Assembly (NCBI GenBank): GCA_002340765.1
Contig: DDMS01000026.1
Coordinates: forward strand, 1 to 40,797
DNA: 40,797 bases
Reading direction: 5' to 3'
Origin: Flavobacteriaceae bacterium UBA2540
Lineage (GTDB): Bacteria > Bacteroidota > Bacteroidia > Flavobacteriales > Flavobacteriaceae
Position numbers and translations under genes: made by a program. The notes below the pieces were generated by a model. It saw only the letters and a list, made by a program, of their open reading frames with translations. It was not told the DNA's origin and did no database searches. Shown in pieces: positions 34,440 to 40,797 of the stretch. Within the stretch, counting starts at the first letter, position 1. Each line of letters begins with the position of its first letter.

Positions 34440-34914
34440 TTTCTTGTAATTTTTTTAATTCAATTTGATAATCATATTGCAAATCTTCATGCAATTTTTC
34501 AATCGCTTTTTTAGCCATTTTTATTTGAGAAAAAAACATATTTTCCAAACGCTGACTTTGCTGCATTGAAGGTTTCATTTCCTTTAGGTTTTTACAAAAA
34601 TGCAATAACAACTCAACTTCAGTTTCTTTTTTCCTTGAATATCGAATGTATTTTTTCGTTTGTGTCAAAATTTTTCGAACTGATTTTCTGATGAAAAAAA
34701 AATTTTTGGTTTTAATTTCAGCAAATTGAACAGCCATCTGAAATTTTACTGATTCAACATATGATTCTTCATTATGAAACTCAAACAACAAATACGTCAA
34801 TAATTCCTTATTTTCTTTTTTGAATTTTGACAAATGTAAACACAGGTCTTTCAATTCATTAGCTGATTTATAAGATAACTCGTCTTTGAGTTGTTTGAGG
34901 GTTACTGTTTTCAT
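34432..34914 (-). CDS. Helical protein of unknown function, coupled to purC
   Basis: The 160-residue protein is almost entirely helical and charged: LKQLKDELSYKSANELKDLCLHLSKFKK at the start (read as 7-residue heptad-like helices), then RKSVRKILTQTKKYIRYSRKKE, rich in Lys and Arg, and a Gln/Lys-rich end. It may belong to DUF6155, from memory only. Its ATG overlaps the purC stop (34911-34914, ATGA), so it is translated with purC. Basic helices suggest nucleic-acid or protein binding, but this is weak. Confidence 0.7.
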   Translation of the reverse strand: MKTVTLKQLKDELSYKSANELKDLCLHLSKFKKENKELLTYLLFEFHNEESYVESVKFQMAVQFAEIKTKNFFFIRKSVRKILTQTKKYIRYSRKKETEVELLLHFCKNLKEMKPSMQQSQRLENMFFSQIKMAKKAIEKLHEDLQYDYQIELKKLQENE

Positions 34915-35870
34915 TTAGAAAGGAAATCCAAGACATTTTTTTCGATTCTGGCCATCACATTTTCTGTAGATGCTTTTACAAATTTTTCTCCAGTGATTTG
35001 TTCATACAACTCAATATATCTATTTGATATTTCTTCAATTTTTTCATCAGACATTTCAGGAATTTGTTGCCCTTCTTTTCCTTGAAATCCTTTTTCAATC
35101 AACCATTGACGAACAAATTCTTTCGATAATTGTTTTTGAGTTTCTCCTTTTTGTTGTCTTTCTTGATAACCATCTGCATAAAAATAACGTGAAGAATCTG
35201 GAGTGTGAATTTCGTCAATCAATACAATTTTTCCGTCTTTGGTTTTTCCAAATTCATATTTAGTATCCACTAAAATAAGTCCTCTTTTTGAGGCAATTTC
35301 TGTTCCTCTTTGGAATAATTTTCGTGTATAATCCTCTAAAACTATATAATCTTCCTCAGCAACAATTCCTTTGGATAAAATATCTTCTCTTGAAATGTCT
35401 TCATCATGTTCACCATTGTCAGCTTTGGTTGATGGAGTAATTATTGGTCCCAAAATTTCAGGAGAAAATTTGTCATTTTCTTTCATTCCATCAGGAATTT
35501 TTACGCCACAAAGTATTTTTTTTCCTGCTTTGTACTCACGCGCAGCATGTCCAGATAAATAACCACGAATGACCATTTCAACTTTAAAAGGCTGACACAA
35601 ATGACCAATTGCTACATTTTCATCAGGAGTAGCCATCAACCAATTTGGAACAATATCTACTGTGTCATTCATCATCTTAGTTGCTATTTGATTTAATATC
35701 TGACCTTTAAATGGAATTTGACGTGGCATAATCACATCAAAAGCTGATAATCTATCAGTTGCAATCATCACTAAAAGTTCATCATTGATGTTATAAACTT
35801 CTCGAACTTTGCCTTTATAAACCGATTTTAATTTTGGAAATTGAAAGTTGGTTTGGTTAATTGTATTCAT
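34911..35870 (-). CDS. purC: Phosphoribosylaminoimidazole-succinocarboxamide synthase
   Basis: The 319-residue enzyme joins aspartate to CAIR in purine synthesis (SAICAR synthetase). Motifs are complete: KGKVREVYNI near the start, TDRLSAFDVIMPRQIPFKG, VIRGYLSGHAAREYKAG, CGVKIPDGMKENDK, LVDTKYEFGKT and IDEIHTPDSSRYFY. The length is that of the Bacteroidota form, longer than the about 240-residue E. coli enzyme. A -7 box lies 20 bp before the start. It leads a three-gene leftward unit with the two small unknown proteins. Confidence 0.97.
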   Translation of the reverse strand: MNTINQTNFQFPKLKSVYKGKVREVYNINDELLVMIATDRLSAFDVIMPRQIPFKGQILNQIATKMMNDTVDIVPNWLMATPDENVAIGHLCQPFKVEMVIRGYLSGHAAREYKAGKKILCGVKIPDGMKENDKFSPEILGPIITPSTKADNGEHDEDISREDILSKGIVAEEDYIVLEDYTRKLFQRGTEIASKRGLILVDTKYEFGKTKDGKIVLIDEIHTPDSSRYFYADGYQERQQKGETQKQLSKEFVRQWLIEKGFQGKEGQQIPEMSDEKIEEISNRYIELYEQITGEKFVKASTENVMARIEKNVLDFLSK

Positions 35871-35890
35871 AAAATGATGGTTTTTTTTTG

Positions 35891-35898
35891 CAAAAATA
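35891..35898 (-). promoter_or_regulatory. -7 box (TATTTTTG) for purC
   Basis: Exact TAnnTTTG match on the minus strand, 20 bp before the purC ATG. The rest of the 183-bp gap to phoH (35899-36053) is A/T-rich with no other feature I can support. Confidence 0.5.
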
Positions 35899-36053
35899 GG
35901 ATTAATTTTTATGACAGTAAACAGAGAGGACTTCGTTTTATAGACTTAAATCTAACTATAAAATATCCAAAAACTCCAAAATCACAGACAATTTAAAAAT
36001 AATTTTTACTAATTGTTCAGAAAAAAATCCTGTTACTTTAAAATTAAAAAATA

Positions 36054-37007
36054 TTATTCAGGTTCAATACTTTTATATGCATGAATGATTTTTTTCACTA
36101 AACGATGCCTCACAACATCTTTATCATCCAAATAAACGTGTGCAATTCCTTCAATATCTTTCAGAGCTAAAACTGCTTCTTTTAAACCTGAAATTTGTTT
36201 TCTTGGTAGGTCTATTTGTCCAGGATCACCAGTTATAATAAACTTTGCGTGCATTCCCATTCTTGTTAAAAACATTTTCATTTGACCATGAGTGGTGTTT
36301 TGAGCTTCATCCAAAATTACAAAAGCATTATCCAAAGTTCTTCCTCTCATAAATGCCAATGGTGCAATCTGAATAATACCCTTTTCGATATAAGATTCCA
36401 ATCTTTCATAAGGAATCATATCGCGCAAAGCATCATATAAAGGTTGCATATAAGGATCTAATTTTTCCTTTAAATCTCCGGGAAGAAATCCTAAATTTTC
36501 ACCAGATTCAACAGCTGGTCTTGTTAATATAATACGCTTTACTTCTTTTTCTTTCAATGCCTTCACTGCTAAAGCAACAGCAGTATATGTTTTTCCAGTT
36601 CCTGCAGGACCAACAGCAAAAAGCATGTCATTTTTAGCCATCAAAGTCACCATTTTTCGCTGGTTTTCAGTTTGTGGTTTAATCAATTTTCCATTGACAC
36701 CGTGAATTAAAACATCTTTTATGTTTTCTATTGAAGACGTTTTTGTTTCTTCGCCGTTAGAAGTTAAAATTCGTTCAATACTATTTTCATCCAACTTATT
36801 ATAGCGATTAAAATATTTAATCAAACGTTCTAAACGAGTTTCAAATTCATCTAAAATTTCGGCTTCACCATAAATTTTCAGTTTTGGACCTCTTGCAACA
36901 ATTTTAATCTTTGGAAAGTACTTTTTTAATTGTTCAATAGTGCTATTGTGTTCGCCAAAAAAATCTTTTGGACTTATTTCCGTTAACTCTATAATTCTCT
37001 CGTTCAA
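36054..37007 (-). CDS. phoH: PhoH-family ATPase
   Basis: The 317-residue protein has an N-terminal KH-like region (about 1-75) and a P-loop ATPase/helicase-like domain with Walker A GPAGTGKT (133-140), RIILTRPAVESGENLGFLPG, a Walker B FVILDEAQN and ITGDPGQIDLP. The PhoL/YbeZ subgroup works with the YbeY RNase in ribosome and RNA quality control; that partner is not in the window. The gene stands alone, diverging from the SAM hydrolase gene. A TAAATTTG box at 37112-37119 on its strand, about 105 bp upstream, is a possible promoter. Confidence 0.94.
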   Translation of the reverse strand: MNERIIELTEISPKDFFGEHNSTIEQLKKYFPKIKIVARGPKLKIYGEAEILDEFETRLERLIKYFNRYNKLDENSIERILTSNGEETKTSSIENIKDVLIHGVNGKLIKPQTENQRKMVTLMAKNDMLFAVGPAGTGKTYTAVALAVKALKEKEVKRIILTRPAVESGENLGFLPGDLKEKLDPYMQPLYDALRDMIPYERLESYIEKGIIQIAPLAFMRGRTLDNAFVILDEAQNTTHGQMKMFLTRMGMHAKFIITGDPGQIDLPRKQISGLKEAVLALKDIEGIAHVYLDDKDVVRHRLVKKIIHAYKSIEPE

Positions 37008-37080
37008 ATGATTTGATTTTAGATTAATTTGGATTAGAATTTAGTATTTAAAATTAGTAATAAAAACTTCTAATTTTTAG

Positions 37081-37088
37081 TAGATTTG
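37081..37088 (+). promoter_or_regulatory. -7 box (TAGATTTG) for the SAM hydrolase gene
   Basis: Exact TAnnTTTG match 51 bp before the ATG at 37140, no TTTG at the usual distance. Confidence 0.4.
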
Positions 37089-37139
37089 CATTAAATAGTT
37101 AACAACTTTTACAAATTTAATTAACAACAAAAATAAAGT

Positions 37140-38000
37140 ATGTCTTTTATCACATTAACTTCGGATTTTGGAACTAAAGACCACTCTGTTGCTGCAGTAA
37201 AAGGTGCTATTTTATCACAACTCCCAGAAGCAAAAATCATTGATATTTCTCATGAAATTTCACCTTTTAATATTCCTGAAACTGCTTATATATTAAAAAA
37301 TTCTTACAAAAGCTTCCCGAAAGGAACCATCCACATTGTTGGTGTTGATGCTGAGTTAAGTGTTCATAATAAGCACATTGCCTTAGAACTTGATGGTCAT
37401 TTTTTCGTTTGCCCAGATAATGGTTTAATCTCAATGATTGCCTCTGAAATTCAACCTTCAAAAATTGTAGAAATCAATATTCACGATCGAATTGAAACAA
37501 GTTTTCCTGTTCTAGATGTATTTGTAAATGCTGCTTGTTTTATTGCAAGAGGGGGAAATCTTAGTGTAATTGGAAAAGAAATCAAAGAATTTAAAAAAAT
37601 TACTGAAATTCAACCAAAAGTAAATCATCAGCAAAACCAAATTATTGGGGGCGTTTTATATATTGACAATTATGGAAATGTCATCACGAATATCAGCAAA
37701 AAAATGTTTCAAGACATCGGGAAGAATAGAAATTTTACAGTAAGAACCATGAGGCTTTCTTTTAATAAAATATTTAATAAATACAATGAAATTACTGGAG
37801 ATCTACCTTATGGCTCCTCCACTTTTGAAGGAAATAAATTGGTTTTATTTAATTCAGCAGGATATTTAGAAATTTCCATTTACAGAAGTAGTATTAACAC
37901 TGTTGGAGGTGCATCAACTTTATTGGGATTAGAATATCGAGATAGAGTAACTATCGATTTCATCTCAGATTCTAAACTAGCTTTTTCAACTTTATCTTAA
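37140..38000 (+). CDS. SAM hydrolase (DUF62 / S-adenosylmethionine hydroxide adenosyltransferase)
   Basis: The 286-residue protein matches the DUF62 family, which splits S-adenosylmethionine into adenosine and methionine using an activated water. ITLTSDFGTKDHSVAAVKG at the start, IIDISHEISPFNI, HIVGVDAELSV, FFVCPDNGLISMI and YIDNYGNVITNI are the family blocks; Asp8 and the conserved Arg/His positions agree with related fluorinase-type enzymes, but the fluorinase-specific loop is absent. It is followed by the monooxygenase-like gene after 4 bp. The physiological reason for SAM hydrolysis is unknown. Confidence 0.92.
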   Translation: MSFITLTSDFGTKDHSVAAVKGAILSQLPEAKIIDISHEISPFNIPETAYILKNSYKSFPKGTIHIVGVDAELSVHNKHIALELDGHFFVCPDNGLISMIASEIQPSKIVEINIHDRIETSFPVLDVFVNAACFIARGGNLSVIGKEIKEFKKITEIQPKVNHQQNQIIGGVLYIDNYGNVITNISKKMFQDIGKNRNFTVRTMRLSFNKIFNKYNEITGDLPYGSSTFEGNKLVLFNSAGYLEISIYRSSINTVGGASTLLGLEYRDRVTIDFISDSKLAFSTLS

Positions 38001-38004
38001 AAAC

Positions 38005-38298
38005 ATGTTTGTAAGAATTGTAAAAATGAGTTTTCACTTAAAATTTATTCCTGAATTTCTTAAAATGTTTGATGAAAAAAAAACACTTATAAAAAGTTCA
38101 AAGGGATGTTTAATGCTTGAATTGTACCAAGACAAATCAAATCCAGAAATATTTTTCACCTATTCACATTGGGAAAATGATAATGATTTAGAAAATTATC
38201 GAAATTCAACTTTATTTCAAGAAACTTGGACGCAAACCAAAACATATTTTAATGATAAACCACATGCTTGGAGTGTTGATAAATTAGCTTTTCATTAA
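38005..38298 (+). CDS. Small antibiotic-biosynthesis-monooxygenase (ABM) fold protein
   Basis: The 97-residue protein has the ABM dimeric ferredoxin-like fold: an opening strand FVRIVKMSFHL, helix FLKMFDEKKTLIKSSKGC, strand LMLELYQDKSNPEIFFTYSHWEND and a final helix with YRNSTLFQETWTQTKTYF. The W of SHWEN and the terminal HAWSVDKL fit quinol-monooxygenase-like members. Most small ABM proteins have no proven reaction. The gap to the SAM hydrolase gene is 4 bp, so the two are probably cotranscribed. Confidence 0.82.
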   Translation: MFVRIVKMSFHLKFIPEFLKMFDEKKTLIKSSKGCLMLELYQDKSNPEIFFTYSHWENDNDLENYRNSTLFQETWTQTKTYFNDKPHAWSVDKLAFH

Positions 38299-38336
38299 TG
38301 TAACAATATATCAATGAATTAATAAAATAATTTACC

Positions 38337-38385
38337 AAAAACCATCAAACAAAAACTAAAAACTAAAAACCATCAACCAAAAACC
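38337..38385. repeat. Seven-unit heptad repeat abutting the gldF start codon
   Basis: Read in 7-bp steps: AAAAACC, ATCAAAC, AAAAACT, AAAAACT, AAAAACC, ATCAACC, AAAAACC, then ATG at 38386. The array occupies the whole position where a ribosome binding site would be. Confidence 0.85.
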
Positions 38386-39105
38386 ATGTACGCCATTTTA
38401 AAAAAAGAATTCAATTCGTTTTTTTCATCACCAATTGCTTATTTAGTAATCGGTTTTTTCTTGTTAATTAACGGATTGTTTTTATGGTTTTTTAATGATG
38501 ATTTCAATATTTTAAATGCTGGATTTGCTGATGTTTCTCCCTTTTTTTATTTAACGCCTTGGGTTTTTCTTTTTTTAATTCCTGCAATTACTATGAAAAG
38601 TTTTGCTGATGAATTGAACAATGGAACTATCGAAATTCTAAAAACAAAACCGCTTTCTGATTGGAAAATTGTGATGGGCAAGTTTTGGGCTTCATTATTA
38701 TTGACAATCATTACGATTTTACCAACTTTATCCTATGTCTTCACAGTTTATCAACTCGGAAATCCTATTGGAAATATCGATTTTGGAAGCACAATTGGTT
38801 CTTATATTGGAATTCTTTTTTTAGCAGCAACCTACACATCAGTTGGATTATTTACGTCAACATTGTCAAAAAATCAAATTATCTCTTTTATTTTGGGCGT
38901 ATTTATCACTTTTTTTCTCTTTTATGGTTTTGATGCCATTTCAACCTCTTCTGGAAATAACAGCTTCTGGATTCAAAAAATCGGAATCAATGAGCATTTT
39001 AAAAGTATTTCAAGAGGCGTTATTGACACTAGAGATTTGGTTTATTTTGTGAGTGTAACAACTTTCTTTTTATTCATCACTAAAATCTGTTTAGAAAATG
39101 ACTAA
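38386..39105 (+). CDS. gldF: Gliding motility ABC permease GldF
   Basis: The 239-residue membrane protein has about six hydrophobic segments and ABC-2 permease features: ILKKEFNSFFSSPIAYLVIG at the start, ITMKSFADELNNGTIEILKTKPLS (the cytoplasmic loop), IGILFLAATYTSVGLFTSTLS and a final segment ending ICLEND. With GldG and the ATPase GldA (not in the window) it forms the transporter required for gliding in Flavobacterium. Its stop overlaps the gldG start by 8 bp. Heptad repeats sit directly before its ATG. Confidence 0.95.
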   Translation: MYAILKKEFNSFFSSPIAYLVIGFFLLINGLFLWFFNDDFNILNAGFADVSPFFYLTPWVFLFLIPAITMKSFADELNNGTIEILKTKPLSDWKIVMGKFWASLLLTIITILPTLSYVFTVYQLGNPIGNIDFGSTIGSYIGILFLAATYTSVGLFTSTLSKNQIISFILGVFITFFLFYGFDAISTSSGNNSFWIQKIGINEHFKSISRGVIDTRDLVYFVSVTTFFLFITKICLEND

Positions 39106-40738
39106 AAAGCTGAAAAATACTGCCCTTTTAGCAACCATAATTATTGTATTAAACTTTGTAAGTCAACATTTTTACAAACGTTTTGATTTGACGTCTGACA
39201 AGCGATTTACACTTTCAAATAACACAAAAAACATACTTTCATCCATCAATAAATCAGTATATATCACTGTTTATTTAGAGGGTGATTTCCCCTCTGAATT
39301 CAAGCGTTTACAGGTTGAAACTAGACAATTTTTAGAAGAACTTTCCGCAGAGAATTCAAATATAAAAATCCAATTTGAAAATCCTGAAGATCGACGTGAA
39401 GAGTTGATAAAAAAAGGAATGATGCCAAGCCAATTAACGTTTCAAGAAGAAGGAAAACTTTCAAAAGCCATCATTTTTCCTTGGGCTGAAATCAACTTTG
39501 AAGAAAAAACAAACTTAGTTTCTTTGTTTCCAAATGCGATTGCAGTTTCACAAGATCAACAATTGGAGAAAGCAATTGAGAATTTGGACTACAGTTTTAG
39601 CAACGCAATTCATTCAATTTTAGAGAAAAAAAATAAAAAAATTGCAATTATTGATGGAAATGGTGAATTGCAAGACATTTTTCAATACAGTTATTTGAGT
39701 GAAGTTGCAAAAAAATATAAGATGGCAAAATTTACGCTAGATTCTGTGGCAACTAATGCACCTCAAACTTTGCAAGATTTAACCACTTTTGATTTAGCAA
39801 TTATTGCAAAACCTACAGAACAATTTACTGAAAATGAGAAGTTTGTAATTGACCAATTTATTACGAATGGAGGAAAAACTTTGTGGATGATTGATAATGT
39901 GCAAGCGGATCAAGACAGTCTTTATAATGGCGGAAAAATGTTAGCATATCCAAGAGATTTGAACTTGACTGATTTATTATTCTCCTACGGAATTCGAATC
40001 AATAATAGTTTAATTAAAGATTTGTACTCAGCAAAAATACCTTTGGCAACTGGAAATATTGGCAATCAACCTCAATTTCAAAATTTTGATTGGTTTTTTC
40101 ATCCTTTGGTTAATGGAAATCCAAATCACGCTATTACAAAAAACTTAATTCCTATTCGTTTACAGTTTGCAAATCAAATAGATATCTTAAAAAATAACAT
40201 CAAAAAAACAGCTTTATTACAAAGTTCAATTTTGACAAAAAAAGTAGGAACACCAACAATTATTGATTTGCAATCAATTGCAGAAAAACCTCAGGAAATT
40301 GATTATAAAGATGGAAATCAATTATTTGCAGTTTTGTTAGAAGGCAATTTTAATTCAGGGTATAAAAACAGAATAAAGCCATTTAAAACGCCACTGTTCA
40401 GGGAAAATTCAATGAATAACAAAATGATTGTAATTGCTGATGGGGATATAGGAAAAAATCAAGTTTTAAAAGGAAAACCTTTCGATTTGGCAAGAGATAA
40501 ATGGACAAATCAAGAATTTGGAAATAAGGATTTTTTATTGAATTCAATCGATTATTTATTGGATGATGTTGGATTGATGCAATTGCGAAACAAAACTATA
40601 AAAATTGCAAAATTAGACCAACAAAAAGCCCATAGAGATAGAGCTTTTTGGCAGTTTTTTAATATGATTTTACCTTTGATTTTATTATTTGCTTTTGGAA
40701 TTGTTTTTAATTATTTAAGGAGAAAAAGGTTTGGATGA
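39098..40738 (+). CDS. gldG: Gliding motility ABC transporter component GldG
   Basis: The 546-residue protein has one N-terminal membrane anchor (ALLATIIIVLNFVSQHF), then the family region FDLTSDKRFTLSNNTKNIL and VYLEGDFPSEFKRL, a large periplasmic domain with KIAIIDGNGEL and GGKTLWMIDNV, and a C-terminal segment FFNMILPLILLFAFGIVFNYLRRKRFG (read as an anchor plus a basic tail). It pairs with GldF, overlapping it by 8 bp. Its stop is followed after 2 bp by another heptad array. Complete, with no missing parts. Confidence 0.94.
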   Translation: MTKKLKNTALLATIIIVLNFVSQHFYKRFDLTSDKRFTLSNNTKNILSSINKSVYITVYLEGDFPSEFKRLQVETRQFLEELSAENSNIKIQFENPEDRREELIKKGMMPSQLTFQEEGKLSKAIIFPWAEINFEEKTNLVSLFPNAIAVSQDQQLEKAIENLDYSFSNAIHSILEKKNKKIAIIDGNGELQDIFQYSYLSEVAKKYKMAKFTLDSVATNAPQTLQDLTTFDLAIIAKPTEQFTENEKFVIDQFITNGGKTLWMIDNVQADQDSLYNGGKMLAYPRDLNLTDLLFSYGIRINNSLIKDLYSAKIPLATGNIGNQPQFQNFDWFFHPLVNGNPNHAITKNLIPIRLQFANQIDILKNNIKKTALLQSSILTKKVGTPTIIDLQSIAEKPQEIDYKDGNQLFAVLLEGNFNSGYKNRIKPFKTPLFRENSMNNKMIVIADGDIGKNQVLKGKPFDLARDKWTNQEFGNKDFLLNSIDYLLDDVGLMQLRNKTIKIAKLDQQKAHRDRAFWQFFNMILPLILLFAFGIVFNYLRRKRFG

Positions 40739-40740
40739 TC

Positions 40741-40782
40741 GTTGTTAGTTGTTAGTTTTTAATTTTTAATTTTTAATTTTTG
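40741..40782. repeat. Six-unit heptad repeat directly after gldG
   Basis: GTTGTTA, GTTGTTA, GTTTTTA, ATTTTTA, ATTTTTA, ATTTTTG, starting 2 bp after the gldG stop. On the opposite strand the units read AAAAACT/AAAAATT, like those before gldF, so the gldFG pair is flanked by inverted arrays of the same repeat type. Confidence 0.8.
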
Positions 40783-40797
40783 TAAGTTCAACTCATA

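Overview
The window comes from the chromosome of a marine-type Flavobacteriaceae member (Bacteroidota). Evidence: an A+T-rich composition; gldF and gldG gliding genes; a GH92/GH20/GH2 glycan cluster; DUF4835; Bacteroidota-type RpoZ and BamD; an ABC-permease/M1-peptidase fusion; a DUF4212 + symporter + acs acetate cassette; and TAnnTTTG (-7) promoter boxes. Genus is not certain; Polaribacter or Tenacibaculum-like relatives fit. About 95% of the window codes for protein. No gene-free stretch exceeds 300 bp. I saw no tRNA, rRNA, CRISPR array, insertion sequence or prophage.

Layout. 1-1.1 kb: 3' part of yidC. 1.3-12.0 kb: two divergent, tightly packed operons that together look like an N-glycan (high-mannose, GlcNAc-Asn) breakdown locus. 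Leftward: GH92 alpha-mannosidase, glycosylasparaginase, and an FHS-type sugar permease broken by an in-frame TAA. Rightward: GH20 beta-hexosaminidase, CutC-family protein, GH2 beta-mannosidase. 12.0-13.1 kb: a GT2 glycosyltransferase, a palindromic repeat and a structured RNA candidate. 13.1-20.2 kb: leftward housekeeping genes dapA, bamD, rpoZ, coaBC, DUF4835, recN, fabI. 20.3-26.7 kb: leftward ABC ATPase, giant permease/M1 fusion, a phytase-esterase-like lipoprotein and a DUF6913-like protein with no obvious start codon. 26.9-28.5 kb: rightward M42 peptidase and Nudix hydrolase. 28.6-32.4 kb: leftward acetate uptake and activation (DUF4212, Na+/solute symporter, acetyl-CoA synthetase). 32.5-33.9 kb: rightward TSUP permease and fasciclin protein. 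34.1-37.0 kb: leftward purC with two small unknown genes, and phoH. 37.1-40.7 kb: rightward SAM hydrolase, small monooxygenase-like protein, gldF and gldG.

How the genes work together. The glycan locus covers most bonds of a high-mannose N-glycan: GH92 trims alpha-mannose, GH2 can cut the core beta-mannose, GH20 removes beta-GlcNAc, and the asparaginase cuts GlcNAc-Asn. The sugar permease would import the products, but its gene carries a nonsense codon. No SusC/SusD pair or endoglycosidase lies in the window. CutC sits between two glycosidases with start/stop overlaps on both sides, which argues for a role in carbohydrate use rather than copper.

Non-coding structure is the most unusual part. 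At least four intergenic spots, mostly touching start or stop codons, carry A+T-rich tandem repeats with an exact 7-bp period (upstream of fabI, the permease/M1 gene and gldF, and just after gldG), with a weaker one after yidC. A 33-bp palindrome occurs three times with one compensated base pair. The fasciclin gene is flanked by a 35-bp imperfect direct repeat.
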